A stretch of DNA of 7,275 nucleotides from CAUZRD01 sp963582255 (lineage in GTDB: Bacteria > Pseudomonadota > Alphaproteobacteria > Rhizobiales > TMED25). The position numbers and the translations under genes are program-made. Under the pieces are notes generated by a model, which ran no database searches, was not told where the DNA came from, and was given only the letters and a program-made list of their open reading frames with translations. The stretch is from NCBI GenBank assembly GCA_963582255.1, contig CAUZRD010000106.1:1-7275 (forward strand), read 5' to 3'. The first letter of the stretch is position 1, and every line of letters begins with the position of its first letter. Below, piece after piece: positions 1 through 6,112 of the stretch.

Positions 1-594
1 AGAGATAATCTGCGAAGAGCTCTCGAATGTCAGCTTGTCTGCGTCGGTTACACCACGGCCTAATACGCCGACTGAACCGATGGAGTTTGTAAGTTCCAGC
101 CATGCAAGACCCAACTGACGCGCTCCAGCAGGATCTGCCTGGGTGATAAAATCTCCAAAAGCTCTATAAATTGCCTGGGCATCCAACACTTTCTGGTGCG
201 TTTGACCTTGCTTGGACATCTCCTCGGCCGCGCCAGCAAGTTCATGACGGATCAGATTCGACATCGCACGTGTCATGCTTTCGTAGACAGCTTGAGGATC
301 TTGTCGTGTGATGGCCCTATCAATGGCGGCATCAAGTTTAAGGCCATTGGTAATTTCCCGCACGATGGATTTAGCCGTCCGGCTTCCAACAGCAGCCGCA
401 ATTGGTGCCTCGTAGGTTTTTTTAACCAGCTCCCAATCAATTGGCTCCAGATCTATCAAGAACACAGTGGTGCGGTATGCAGCAGAAGCCGGGTGCCACG
501 GCTCATCAACCACAATATGTGCGCGTGCTGTGACCGCTAACATTAAGGTTAGAATCAACGTGGCGGCAGCAAAACTTCTTAGACCCATGGTCAT
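1..594 (-). CDS. Fur-controlled secreted protein of unknown function, C-terminus cut off by window edge
   Basis: The reading frame is open from the ATG at 594 to the left edge (198 codons, no stop), so only the N-terminal part is visible. A Shine-Dalgarno sequence, TAGGAG at 606-601, lies six bases before this ATG and supports it over the in-frame ATG two codons later. The N-terminus is a classical Sec signal peptide: a charged start (Arg6), a hydrophobic core at about residues 8-21, and an Ala-Arg-Ala cleavage site after residue 25. The product is therefore periplasmic or exported. The mature part looks largely helical. It has a Asp-Trp-Glu stretch near residue 53 and a helix ending in LIRHEL near residue 119, but no cysteine, haem motif or GxHxxE imelysin motif is visible. 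The overlapping Fur box suggests a role in iron acquisition or iron-sparing metabolism; this rests on regulation only. I do not recognise the family. Existence of the gene is near certain; function is unknown. Confidence 0.88.
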   Translation of the reverse strand, partial: MTMGLRSFAAATLILTLMLAVTARAHIVVDEPWHPASAAYRTTVFLIDLEPIDWELVKKTYEAPIAAAVGSRTAKSIVREITNGLKLDAAIDRAITRQDPQAVYESMTRAMSNLIRHELAGAAEEMSKQGQTHQKVLDAQAIYRAFGDFITQADPAGARQLGLAWLELTNSIGSVGVLGRGVTDADKLTFESSSQIIS

Positions 595-613
595 AGCGGA
601 CTCCTATGCATAA

Positions 614-642
614 ATGATAATGAGAATTATTCTCATTTGCAA
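614..642 (-). promoter_or_regulatory. Putative sigma-70 promoter for the secreted-protein gene
   Basis: On the minus strand TTGCAA (642-637, four of six bases of the -35 consensus) is followed after exactly 17 bases by TATCAT (619-614, five of six bases of the -10 consensus). A start about seven bases further on would leave a leader of roughly a dozen bases that still contains the Shine-Dalgarno sequence. The leader is short, so the exact start is uncertain, but the spacing and the overlap with the Fur box make the assignment attractive. Confidence 0.5.
619..637. promoter_or_regulatory. Fur box (iron-responsive operator)
   Basis: AATGAGAATTATTCTCATT is a perfect inverted repeat of two 8-base arms around TTA. 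Its core at 621-635, TGAGAAT-T-ATTCTCA, matches the 7-1-7 Fur consensus TGATAATnATTATCA at six of seven positions in each half. A further perfect left half-site, TGATAAT, overlaps it at 615-621, so two Fur dimers could bind in the usual staggered way. The site ends 25 bases before the start codon at 594 and fills the spacer of the putative promoter. Iron-bound Fur would therefore block RNA polymerase directly. Other iron regulators (RirA, Irr) use different motifs, so Fur is the best reading. Confidence 0.85.
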
Positions 643-1020
643 CAGCCTCCGCGGTTCTACTTTTTTCTTCATCAAGAAAACAGGCATGAGAATACGGGCG
701 GACAACAAAAGACCAAGCAAGAGTAATCGTTTAACTACCACTTTGGATCAAACTGGGGACTATGCAGACTGCTTGGAAAATCTGTCTTGGGGCACGACTT
801 GATTGGCTAACAGAGCGTACAGTTAGGCAGAAGAAACCAGAATTTTTAGTTTTTAGGATCCAACGAGGACGCGCGCATTAGGGCAGCCCTCGATTGTAGA
901 ACGATGCGAGTAGATTTTTGGGAATTAAGGCCATTTCTGCGTTGAAAAACTCAGCTGGAAGCATCAAACCAGCAAGCACGCATACACGCTATAAAACATT
1001 CACAATCTCAGTCAGATTAC
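643..1020. other. Intergenic region with no recognisable gene
   Basis: This is the spacer between the Fur-controlled gene (transcribed leftward) and the 3' end of the MBL-fold pair (also transcribed leftward). I see no convincing open frame, RNA gene or repeat. A short plus-strand frame at 614-802 begins inside the Fur box and has no ribosome binding site or recognisable product. Confidence 0.6.
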
Positions 1021-1054
1021 AGCAAAGATAGCGCATCATCTTGCGATCTTTGCT
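1021..1054 (-). terminator. Hairpin downstream of the MBL-fold pair, probable terminator
   Basis: AGCAAAGAT (1021-1029) pairs perfectly with ATCTTTGCT (1046-1054). Inside, CGCA (1032-1035) pairs with TGCG (1042-1045) around a six-base loop, leaving a two-base bulge. The hairpin lies about 50 bases beyond the stop codon at 1105, a sensible place for a leftward terminator. The run of T is poor on that strand and slightly better on the plus strand (TATTTTAAT after 1054). It could act as an RNA 3'-end stabiliser rather than a strong intrinsic terminator. Confidence 0.5.
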
Positions 1055-1104
1055 ACTATTTTAATCTTGACCGGAATGATATTTCAGCGCCTACCGACGC
1101 ATAG

Positions 1105-1977
1105 CTAGAGAAACCCTGTTTCGGGCGCCAGACCTGCCAAAACAATGCCCTCGCAAACCCTGTCCACGGTACTTTGCATGTCGCGGATTGGCAGCCCATG
1201 AGTTGGTGCAATAGTCTGCACATCCAACTCCTTGATAACCTCTTTGAGGCGAGCAACGTAGCACTCCATATCAGCAAATTTAGTCCAGAACAGAGCAAAT
1301 TCGGCAAATGTCGAGGAGGCGTCCGGCAGATCGAGAGAAATTGCTTCCTCGGCAAAAAGCCCGCAATGGCCATCCTCGTGATAATGGCTATAGGCAAAGC
1401 CGTCACCGGGAAACAGAACCTTGTCCCGGGTCTCCAAGCCCCACCAGCTGGTGCGCAAATCCCGGATCACCGGCTCAACAATTTGAAACCCACGACCTCC
1501 CAGTTCAATTGTCTCGCCCCTATCCATGGAGCGTAGCCGGTCGGCGTACTGTGGCACGACATAATGATAGTCAGAGACGTCGCCGCACAATACCGCCTCG
1601 GGATAGCGATTCATCACCCTAGCCAAACCTCCAGAATGTGGTGTTTCCTGATGGGTGATGAACAGGTACTTTAGCGGAGGTCGCCCGATCAACAAGTGTT
1701 TCATCTGTTTTTCTATATGCGCAAAATCTTTCGGATGTCCGGTTTCGACAAGCAGGGAGGCTTCTTCACCAATCACCAAGAAAGCGGCGTTATAGCCATG
1801 ATAAACGACTCCTTGAAACCGTTGCTCAAGACACTCTCCAAGCCAATAGACATCAGGAGATATTTCGCGTGGAAGCGGATTGCGGCGAGTTAGCGTGGAA
1901 CCTGGAATATGAGTTTCAAGCGGAGTGCGAACACGGTCGGTACTAGCGGTGAAAGCCCCTGGATGGTCTTGAGACAT
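1105..1977 (-). CDS. MBL-fold protein related to the flavodiiron oxygen-binding domain, variant metal site
   Basis: This is a 290-residue protein of the metallo-beta-lactamase fold. The start at 1977 is favoured because GAGGAG (1990-1985) sits seven bases upstream and the previous gene stops one base before it; the frame stays open upstream, but that would be inside the neighbour. After a roughly 35-residue tail, the region ISPDVYWLG to LLVETGHP (about 39-82) resembles the start of flavodiiron MBL domains. The first metal motif is H109-Q-E111-T-P-H114-S-G, where classical flavodiiron proteins have HxExDH. The conserved aspartate is present in FPGD (D192) and the last histidine in APTH (H260). 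The residue 19 before D192, normally histidine, is D173. No flavodoxin domain follows, so any redox partner is separate. There is no signal peptide, suggesting a cytoplasmic protein. Oxygen or NO reduction, or a hydrolytic or sensing role, are all possible. The fold is secure; the reaction is not. Confidence 0.9.
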   Translation of the reverse strand: MSQDHPGAFTASTDRVRTPLETHIPGSTLTRRNPLPREISPDVYWLGECLEQRFQGVVYHGYNAAFLVIGEEASLLVETGHPKDFAHIEKQMKHLLIGRPPLKYLFITHQETPHSGGLARVMNRYPEAVLCGDVSDYHYVVPQYADRLRSMDRGETIELGGRGFQIVEPVIRDLRTSWWGLETRDKVLFPGDGFAYSHYHEDGHCGLFAEEAISLDLPDASSTFAEFALFWTKFADMECYVARLKEVIKELDVQTIAPTHGLPIRDMQSTVDRVCEGIVLAGLAPETGFL

Positions 1978-1978
1978 G

Positions 1979-2863
1979 CTATCTCTCCTCGTTTCGGTCG
2001 ACATAGCGAGATGTATGAATTGAGCGGTCGAGGCTGGCGAGCACCTGGTCAAAGATCTCGAACTGTTTTTCAACCAGATCACGACCTCGGATGATAGCAC
2101 CATAACCGGGCGCAAGAGTTTCGATGTCGTAGGTTTCAAATACCTTACGTACCGCATTGCGCAACTGCCCGGTATTAACTCCTTCGAGCCACCAATAGCG
2201 CGTGTTGAGCAGAAAGGAACGAACGTGATCAAATGATGAAGGATCATTGCTCGCGTCGACGAACCAGGGACCTTGGGGATTATCACGCCAGACATGTGAG
2301 AACATGTCAGAAGAAAATAGTGTTTTCGTTGCCCGATCATAAATCCATCGGGTAGAGATCAGCCGAACTGGCGCCTGAAACACATCCAGAAGACGCTCGC
2401 CCAAATGCCCAATCGGCAATACCTCACTGCGACTGACAACAGTAATATTCAAGTTTTCCAGGATATTTTTTCCACAGTCCGAGGTGGCACCAAAATCAAA
2501 CCACCAATTGGCATCTGGATTGCCAGTATAGCACTGCTCAATATTGAAATACGCGGCCAAAGTCTCAACATTGTTGATCGACATGAACTCGTTCAGCCTC
2601 AACGGGAACAGAGATAATGGCTTGTCTGGACCAACCAATGATTCAATCTGAGCTATAATTGCCGACAAGTGGATCGCATAGCCGGTATCAATCAGAGTTG
2701 CGGCATCATCCTCAAGCAGGAGATAGCAGTTTGACATCGCATATCCACGAGCGTTGGCCGGATAGGCACTGATCCGCCCATCAAGATGAAGCTCATTCTG
2801 CAAGGCATAAAGTTTCCCCTTAGCGATGGTTGCCAGATTTGAGTGGAGGTTGGCGTCTAACAT
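1979..2863 (-). CDS. MBL-fold protein with degenerate metal site, probable pseudoenzyme partner
   Basis: This is a 294-residue protein, first gene of the pair. The ATG at 2863 follows GGGAG (2873-2869) by five bases. The fold is shown by MSNCYLLLEDDAATLIDTG (about 43-61), typical of the first beta strands of MBL and flavodiiron-like domains, and by LFSSD (D186) and LAPGYG (near 254). Aligned by hand on the flavodiiron ligands, only E92 and D186 survive. The HxExDH motif is replaced by RLNEFMSIN (89-97), the fourth histidine position is R167, and the last histidine is Y254. The protein probably cannot hold a standard two-metal centre. I infer a structural, regulatory or sensing partner for the protein encoded immediately downstream, from which it is separated by one base, so translation is probably coupled. 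It is cytoplasmic by the lack of a signal peptide. Confidence 0.9.
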   Translation of the reverse strand: MLDANLHSNLATIAKGKLYALQNELHLDGRISAYPANARGYAMSNCYLLLEDDAATLIDTGYAIHLSAIIAQIESLVGPDKPLSLFPLRLNEFMSINNVETLAAYFNIEQCYTGNPDANWWFDFGATSDCGKNILENLNITVVSRSEVLPIGHLGERLLDVFQAPVRLISTRWIYDRATKTLFSSDMFSHVWRDNPQGPWFVDASNDPSSFDHVRSFLLNTRYWWLEGVNTGQLRNAVRKVFETYDIETLAPGYGAIIRGRDLVEKQFEIFDQVLASLDRSIHTSRYVDRNEER

Positions 2864-3315
2864 ACCAACTCCCGCCCACGGCCCCAGAAACCAACCAACT
2901 GCACAAATGATACAGTGTTAGCCAAATTGAATAGCTTTATTTTGTATAATGCCAAAGCTCGTAGTAGCTGCTGCCAGCTAGATTTTTGACCAAAAATAGC
3001 GATTCTCCTGAACAACGCGTTGCAAACCGATTGAGCGATGTTTATCATGATTAATAGTTGAAGCAACTTAGAACCAAAAAATTTGGGCTTTACTGGGGCT
3101 TAAAAACGTTCATCGTCTATTCACTGCCGAATTGCAATACACGGATCATGTGAAGCAATGCCCTTGGGTTACCATATTCACCCATCTCATTAACCTAAAA
3201 TATGAATTAATTTAATGTGTGGAACTGCCGTCAAATAGCCTTAGAAGAATATGGCCAGCATATCAAAATGTCATTTATTTTAGAAAAATTCAACAAACTA
3301 AATATTAGGCGTCTT
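2864..3315. other. Divergent intergenic region between MBL-fold pair and lipoprotein gene
   Basis: This spacer must carry the promoters of the leftward MBL-fold pair and probably of the rightward lipoprotein gene. For the pair, TATCAT on the minus strand near 2913-2908 resembles a -10 element, but no good -35 is at the right distance. The small minus-strand frame at 2857-3066 overlaps the MBL start, has no homology I recognise and is probably not a gene. An inverted repeat at 2977-3000 is listed separately. Nothing else stands out. Confidence 0.55.
2977..3000. promoter_or_regulatory. Inverted repeat, possible operator
   Basis: ATTTTTGACCAAAAAT (2982-2997) is a 7-2-7 palindrome. The symmetry extends to ten bases per arm (GCTATTTTTG) if a two-base insertion in the left arm is allowed. 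It lies about 115 bases upstream of the MBL-fold pair and 315 bases upstream of the lipoprotein start. This suits a regulator binding site better than a terminator, because the loop is only two bases. No specific regulator can be named. A small hairpin, TAGCTG-CTGC-CAGCTA (2965-2980), abuts it and is followed by GATTTTT. Confidence 0.3.
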
Positions 3316-3981
3316 ATGAAACCCAGCACTCAACATGCTAGTGCCGTACTAGCACTCTGTATCACAGTTGGCTTAGCCGCCTGCACCGCTCAGACAGAAA
3401 CAACCAGCTTCGTTGATAGAAATCTTGTCAGGAACGCTCGCCCAGTTCAAATGATTCTTGTACGTGCACAGGAAATGGGCTTCAAAGAAATTATGGCTTC
3501 CGAAAATGCCATGGTAGACAAACTATCTAAACATGGATTTCGAGCACTTGCTGCAACGCAGCTTCTTCCTCCCACTCGTACATATACAGAAGAAGAGGCG
3601 GCTTCTAAGCTTTCTAATTCAGGAGCCGATGGAATGTTGGTCGTCGGCTTGAAACGAAAAGACATGTCGGAGACATATGTGCCTCCGACATTCTATCCCG
3701 CACAATCAACCACGGAAACCAATGTTATCGGCAATAATACCATCGCAACGACCAGCCACAATCCTGGCTACTCGACTGGAGGCTATACCATTCAAACGCC
3801 ACTTAGTGAGTATCAGGCTTATTATATTGACATGAGAACCGGTCAATCACTCTGGACTGCAGCTCTCGATACTAGCGGTTTCTCCGGTTCTTCTTTTGAG
3901 GATTTAGCCGCCGATGCATCAAAATCTGCCGCAGAGAGATTAATTGCAGACGGAGTCATCGTACCTGCTGTTATTCAGTAA
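3316..3981 (+). CDS. Lipoprotein of unknown function
   Basis: This is a 221-residue lipoprotein precursor. The start at 3316 places a standard lipoprotein signal at the N-terminus: Lys2, a hydrophobic stretch at about residues 8-20, and the lipobox LAAC with lipidated Cys23. A weak AGG lies six bases upstream of the ATG. Earlier in-frame starts (GTG at 3217, ATG at 3268) would add a 16-33 residue tail before the signal and are less likely. Thr follows the cysteine, so outer membrane sorting is expected. The mature part has an alpha/beta character. A strand-turn segment, SGADGMLVVGLKRK, is followed by a low-complexity loop rich in Thr, Asn, Pro and Tyr (about 120-165), then YQAYYIDMRTGQSLWTA and a C-terminal helix. 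This layout resembles small periplasmic lipoproteins with TolB- or CsgG-like N-terminal folds, but I do not recognise the family. It stands alone on the plus strand, divergent from the MBL-fold pair. Confidence 0.85.
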   Translation: MKPSTQHASAVLALCITVGLAACTAQTETTSFVDRNLVRNARPVQMILVRAQEMGFKEIMASENAMVDKLSKHGFRALAATQLLPPTRTYTEEEAASKLSNSGADGMLVVGLKRKDMSETYVPPTFYPAQSTTETNVIGNNTIATTSHNPGYSTGGYTIQTPLSEYQAYYIDMRTGQSLWTAALDTSGFSGSSFEDLAADASKSAAERLIADGVIVPAVIQ

Positions 3982-4357
3982 GCCACATACACCTATCAAT
4001 CCGGCACAATCTTTGGGCTAGGTGAAGAGGCAGTGAGCCTAACTGCCTACACTGAAAAAGTAGGCGACACAGCGCAACCAAAGTTTGCGAGGGTTTCAGA
4101 CCCCCTTTGCCTGTGGGGCCGACAAAAAACACTAAATGAGAGTAGGCTTGAGCCATTCTAAGATGTGTTTTATTAGGTAATAAATATATAATCTATAGTA
4201 TTATAATTAAAATCTTATCAAAAGTTAATTATAAACAGTGCATTTAAAATTATTATTAATATACCTATTTTTATAGATCTGATCTAAGACAATTTATATA
4301 AAATAAAACTACATTGGACTCATTATGACTAATGACATTTCTTGATTATTCATAGAA
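3982..4357. other. Intergenic region, AT-rich in its right half
   Basis: No gene is seen. Just after the lipoprotein gene, AGGCAGT (4028-4034) can pair with ACTGCCT (4042-4048), while the overlapping GCCTAC (4045-4050) can pair with GTAGGC (4060-4065). The two hairpins exclude each other and neither is followed by a T run, so termination here is uncertain. From about 4150 the sequence becomes very AT-rich. It contains exact TATAAT hexamers at 4187-4192 and 4202-4207, but no matching -35 element at proper spacing, so no promoter is assigned. The spacer presumably holds the promoter of the membrane protein gene. Confidence 0.55.
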
Positions 4358-5038
4358 ATGAAAAATAAATTTAGTTTCTTAACTGTTAGATATGTACCAA
4401 CACTATTTTGGAGTTCACCTAAATCTCTAACAATTACTCCACCTGCCATATCAGTATTTTTTCTAATACTTGGGCTGATAATTTTTGGATTGGGGGAAGC
4501 ATTACTTATCGTAGCGGGTGTTGGTGTCAGTCCTTGGACTGTTTTTGCACAAGGCATCAATCAAGTCACCGGCTGGAGTGTTGGCTTTGCAACTTTTATA
4601 ATAAGTTCATTCGTTCTGGTTCTTTGGATACCGCTACGTCAAATCCCTGGCCTAGGAACACTTTTCAACGCGGTGATTATTGCCGCTGTTCTCGAATATT
4701 CATTGCCGTATTTACCAACCTTTGACCAATATAGTTTGCAGATTCTAGAGGCCGCCATCGGCGTAATACTGACAGGTTTTGGTAGTGGGCTATATTTGAT
4801 TGCCAAACTTGGTCCGGGCCCAAGAGATGGCTTGATGACGGGACTTCAGCGACTAACAGACTTCCCGATCATCTGGGTCCGAGGCGCCATAGAATTAACG
4901 GTCGTATTGAGCGGTTGGTGTTTAGGCGGCGTGGTCGGCATAGGCACAATACTATTTGCTTTTGGTATAGGCCCTTGCGTCGCGGCCTCTCTTTATTTTC
5001 TGCAATTAAGTTGTGGTAATTCCAAACAATCCGCATAA
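4358..5038 (+). CDS. YczE/YitT-like multi-pass membrane protein (COG2364 type)
   Basis: This is a 226-residue integral membrane protein with about five hydrophobic segments (roughly 30-54, 74-92, 101-119, 127-149 and 165-217, the last perhaps two helices). It carries two signature regions of the YczE/YyaS family: GEALLIVAGVGVSPWTVFAQG (about 46-66) and GPGPRDGLMTGL (152-163), a conserved loop near the middle of the family. The length fits the usual 200-220 residues, with an N-terminal tail slightly longer than I would expect. The ATG at 4358 is the first possible start because an in-frame TGA lies at 4343-4345. No clear Shine-Dalgarno sequence precedes it. Family members are inner-membrane proteins with no proven general transport substrate, so no function is assigned. 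The gene stands alone between long spacers, so context gives no help. Confidence 0.9.
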   Translation: MKNKFSFLTVRYVPTLFWSSPKSLTITPPAISVFFLILGLIIFGLGEALLIVAGVGVSPWTVFAQGINQVTGWSVGFATFIISSFVLVLWIPLRQIPGLGTLFNAVIIAAVLEYSLPYLPTFDQYSLQILEAAIGVILTGFGSGLYLIAKLGPGPRDGLMTGLQRLTDFPIIWVRGAIELTVVLSGWCLGGVVGIGTILFAFGIGPCVAASLYFLQLSCGNSKQSA

Positions 5039-5453
5039 ACAACTTTTCTATCAAATTCATAGCATCTCCCTTAGAAAGGGCCATCCCATCAAAGCCCCCA
5101 AAGAGATCTCATTTTTGAGTTTTATCGGCTAATTTAATATCCTATACAGGTCTCAAAAAAAGGGATTGCGGTGAGCCCGGCGATCGACGTGCAAAAGTCC
5201 ACGCCCTTAGGATGCTAGAACAGGCCGGGCTGATTTCCGGCAACGCCTCCCAGGCCGCACACCAAGGATTACAGACCTTGACCCTAGGAAGCCTGGCAAC
5301 TTAGCCTCCCGACTAAGGGATTGACCTGAGCTCCTTGAGCTCGTTGGTAATTGCCTTATCTCAGCATTGACGGACCTGCACTCTTGCCCCCACGCATCCT
5401 GCACCTGTTGCGTCCTGTGGCGACAGGATTTTAGCAGAGGGTTGGAGTGGCGG
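5039..5453. other. Intergenic region with coding-like patches but no intact gene
   Basis: No full-length gene is present between the convergent membrane protein and MORN genes. Two patches look protein-like. On the plus strand, an open stretch at 5119-5304 contains KVHALRMLEQAGLISGNASQ without an upstream start or ribosome site; an ATG at 5212 would give 30 residues. On the minus strand, a short stretch ending near 5321 reads NELKELRSIP before a stop. They may be remnants of decayed genes or chance. Near 5413-5428, TCCTGT-GGCG-ACAGGA is followed by TTTT on the plus strand, a small terminator-like hairpin lying between convergent genes. Confidence 0.4.
5413..5432 (+). terminator. Small terminator-like hairpin between convergent genes
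   Basis: A 6-base stem (TCCTGT/ACAGGA) with a GGCG loop is followed by TTTT in the plus direction and preceded by A-rich sequence only on the other strand. It lies about 375 bases after the membrane protein gene and some 25 bases after the MORN gene stop in the minus direction. The stem is short, so termination strength is doubtful. Confidence 0.3.
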
Positions 5454-6002
5454 CTAATCCTCGGTCTTCTTGAAGGTGGAAACTTGCCGCCCGGATTGAG
5501 TGTAGTAGACCCAAGGCCCATCTCGCTTGCCGTCCTTGTAGGTGCCCTTTTCCCGTAACTGACCGTTGCCATGGTACCTGATCCCCGGCCCGTCTTGTTT
5601 GCCGTTCTTCCAGCTGCCCTTGGCATATAACTGACCGTTGCCATGGTACCCGACCCAAGGCCCGTCTTTCTCGCCGTCCTTGTAGTTGCCCTTGGACAGT
5701 AACTGACCGTTGTCATGGTAGTAGACCCAAGGCCCGTCTTCCTCGCCGTCCTTGTAGCTACCCTTGGACAGCAACTGACCGTTGTCATGGTAGTAGACCC
5801 AAGGCCCGGCTTTCTCGAGGTCCTTCCAGCTGCCCTTGTAATGCAACTGACCGTTGTCATGGTACACGGCATACGGCTCATCTTTCTTACCGTTTGTGAA
5901 TGAACCAACCGTGGTCTCTCCCGTGAAGGGAACATCGGTGAACTTTTTGAAAAAAATACCGTCGCGTTCCACCAAGTCGCTAATATCAAGTGACTGTCCC
6001 AT
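5454..6002 (-). CDS. MORN-repeat (YwqK-type) protein, copy A with six repeat units
   Basis: This is a 182-residue protein. After a short N-terminal cap (LVERDGIFFKKFTDVPFTGE, about 10-29) it is almost entirely a 24-residue repeat of the form YHDNGQLxxKGSYKDGxxDGPWV. The motif tyrosines fall at exactly 47, 71, 95, 119, 143 and 167, giving five good units and a divergent last one (YTQSGRQVS). Such repeats form beta-hairpin sheets that bind surfaces or partners. Databases often name these proteins YwqK family antitoxins, but no toxin gene is adjacent, so that role is unproven. No signal peptide is visible. The start is fixed by an in-frame TAA 12 bases upstream; there is no Shine-Dalgarno sequence. 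It is a tandem paralogue of the gene at 6113-6595 and is transcribed after it. Confidence 0.9.
   Translation of the reverse strand: MGQSLDISDLVERDGIFFKKFTDVPFTGETTVGSFTNGKKDEPYAVYHDNGQLHYKGSWKDLEKAGPWVYYHDNGQLLSKGSYKDGEEDGPWVYYHDNGQLLSKGNYKDGEKDGPWVGYHGNGQLYAKGSWKNGKQDGPGIRYHGNGQLREKGTYKDGKRDGPWVYYTQSGRQVSTFKKTED
5701..5808 (-). repeat. 72-base internal repeat units, nearly identical
   Basis: The 36 bases at 5701-5736 recur without change at 5773-5808, exactly 72 bases apart, inside MORN copy A. They encode the segment from GPWVYY through NGQL of two neighbouring repeat units. The identity at silent positions points to a recent unit duplication or gene conversion. Confidence 0.85.
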
Positions 6003-6032
6003 TACGAGATGTTAGCGCGGTAGGGCGTTGAG

Positions 6033-6053
6033 TGAAATAGTATTCGAAACGCC
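6033..6053 (-). promoter_or_regulatory. Conserved upstream box of MORN copy A
   Basis: These 21 bases are identical to 6626-6646 and lie the same 30 bases before the start codon, while the bases between box and gene have drifted. On the minus strand the box contains TTTCGAATACTATTTC. TACTAT could be a -10 element, but no good -35 precedes it. Conservation may mean a promoter or simply recent duplication. Confidence 0.4.
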
Positions 6054-6112
6054 CGCTTGGAGACCTGGCCGTTTTAGGGCGGCAACGAAGCTGCCCATGC
6101 CCGGAGTGGCGG

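Noticed and set aside
614..802. Plus-strand frame starting in the Fur box
   Set aside because: It has no ribosome binding site and no recognisable product, and it begins within a regulatory palindrome.
1056..1622. Frames of about 100-120 codons on both strands (1056-1406, 1174-1536, 1308-1622)
   Set aside because: All are shadows of the MBL-fold gene at 1105-1977 and show no family motif.
1978..2340. N-terminal extension of the downstream MBL-fold gene
   Set aside because: This part lies wholly inside the upstream gene, and a good Shine-Dalgarno sequence marks the start at 1977.
2857..3066. Minus-strand 69-codon frame just upstream of the MBL-fold pair
   Set aside because: No ribosome site or family signal is seen; it covers the likely promoter region and overlaps the next start by a few bases.
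5068..5080. CCCTT-AGA-AAGGG hairpin after the membrane protein gene
   Set aside because: The stem is only five bases with a three-base loop and no T run, too weak to call a terminator.
5207..5989. Long minus-strand frame of 260 codons overlapping MORN copy A
   Set aside because: It is another frame of the 72-base repeats; its repetitive translation rich in Arg, Thr and Ser mirrors the true MORN frame, which has the recognisable motif.
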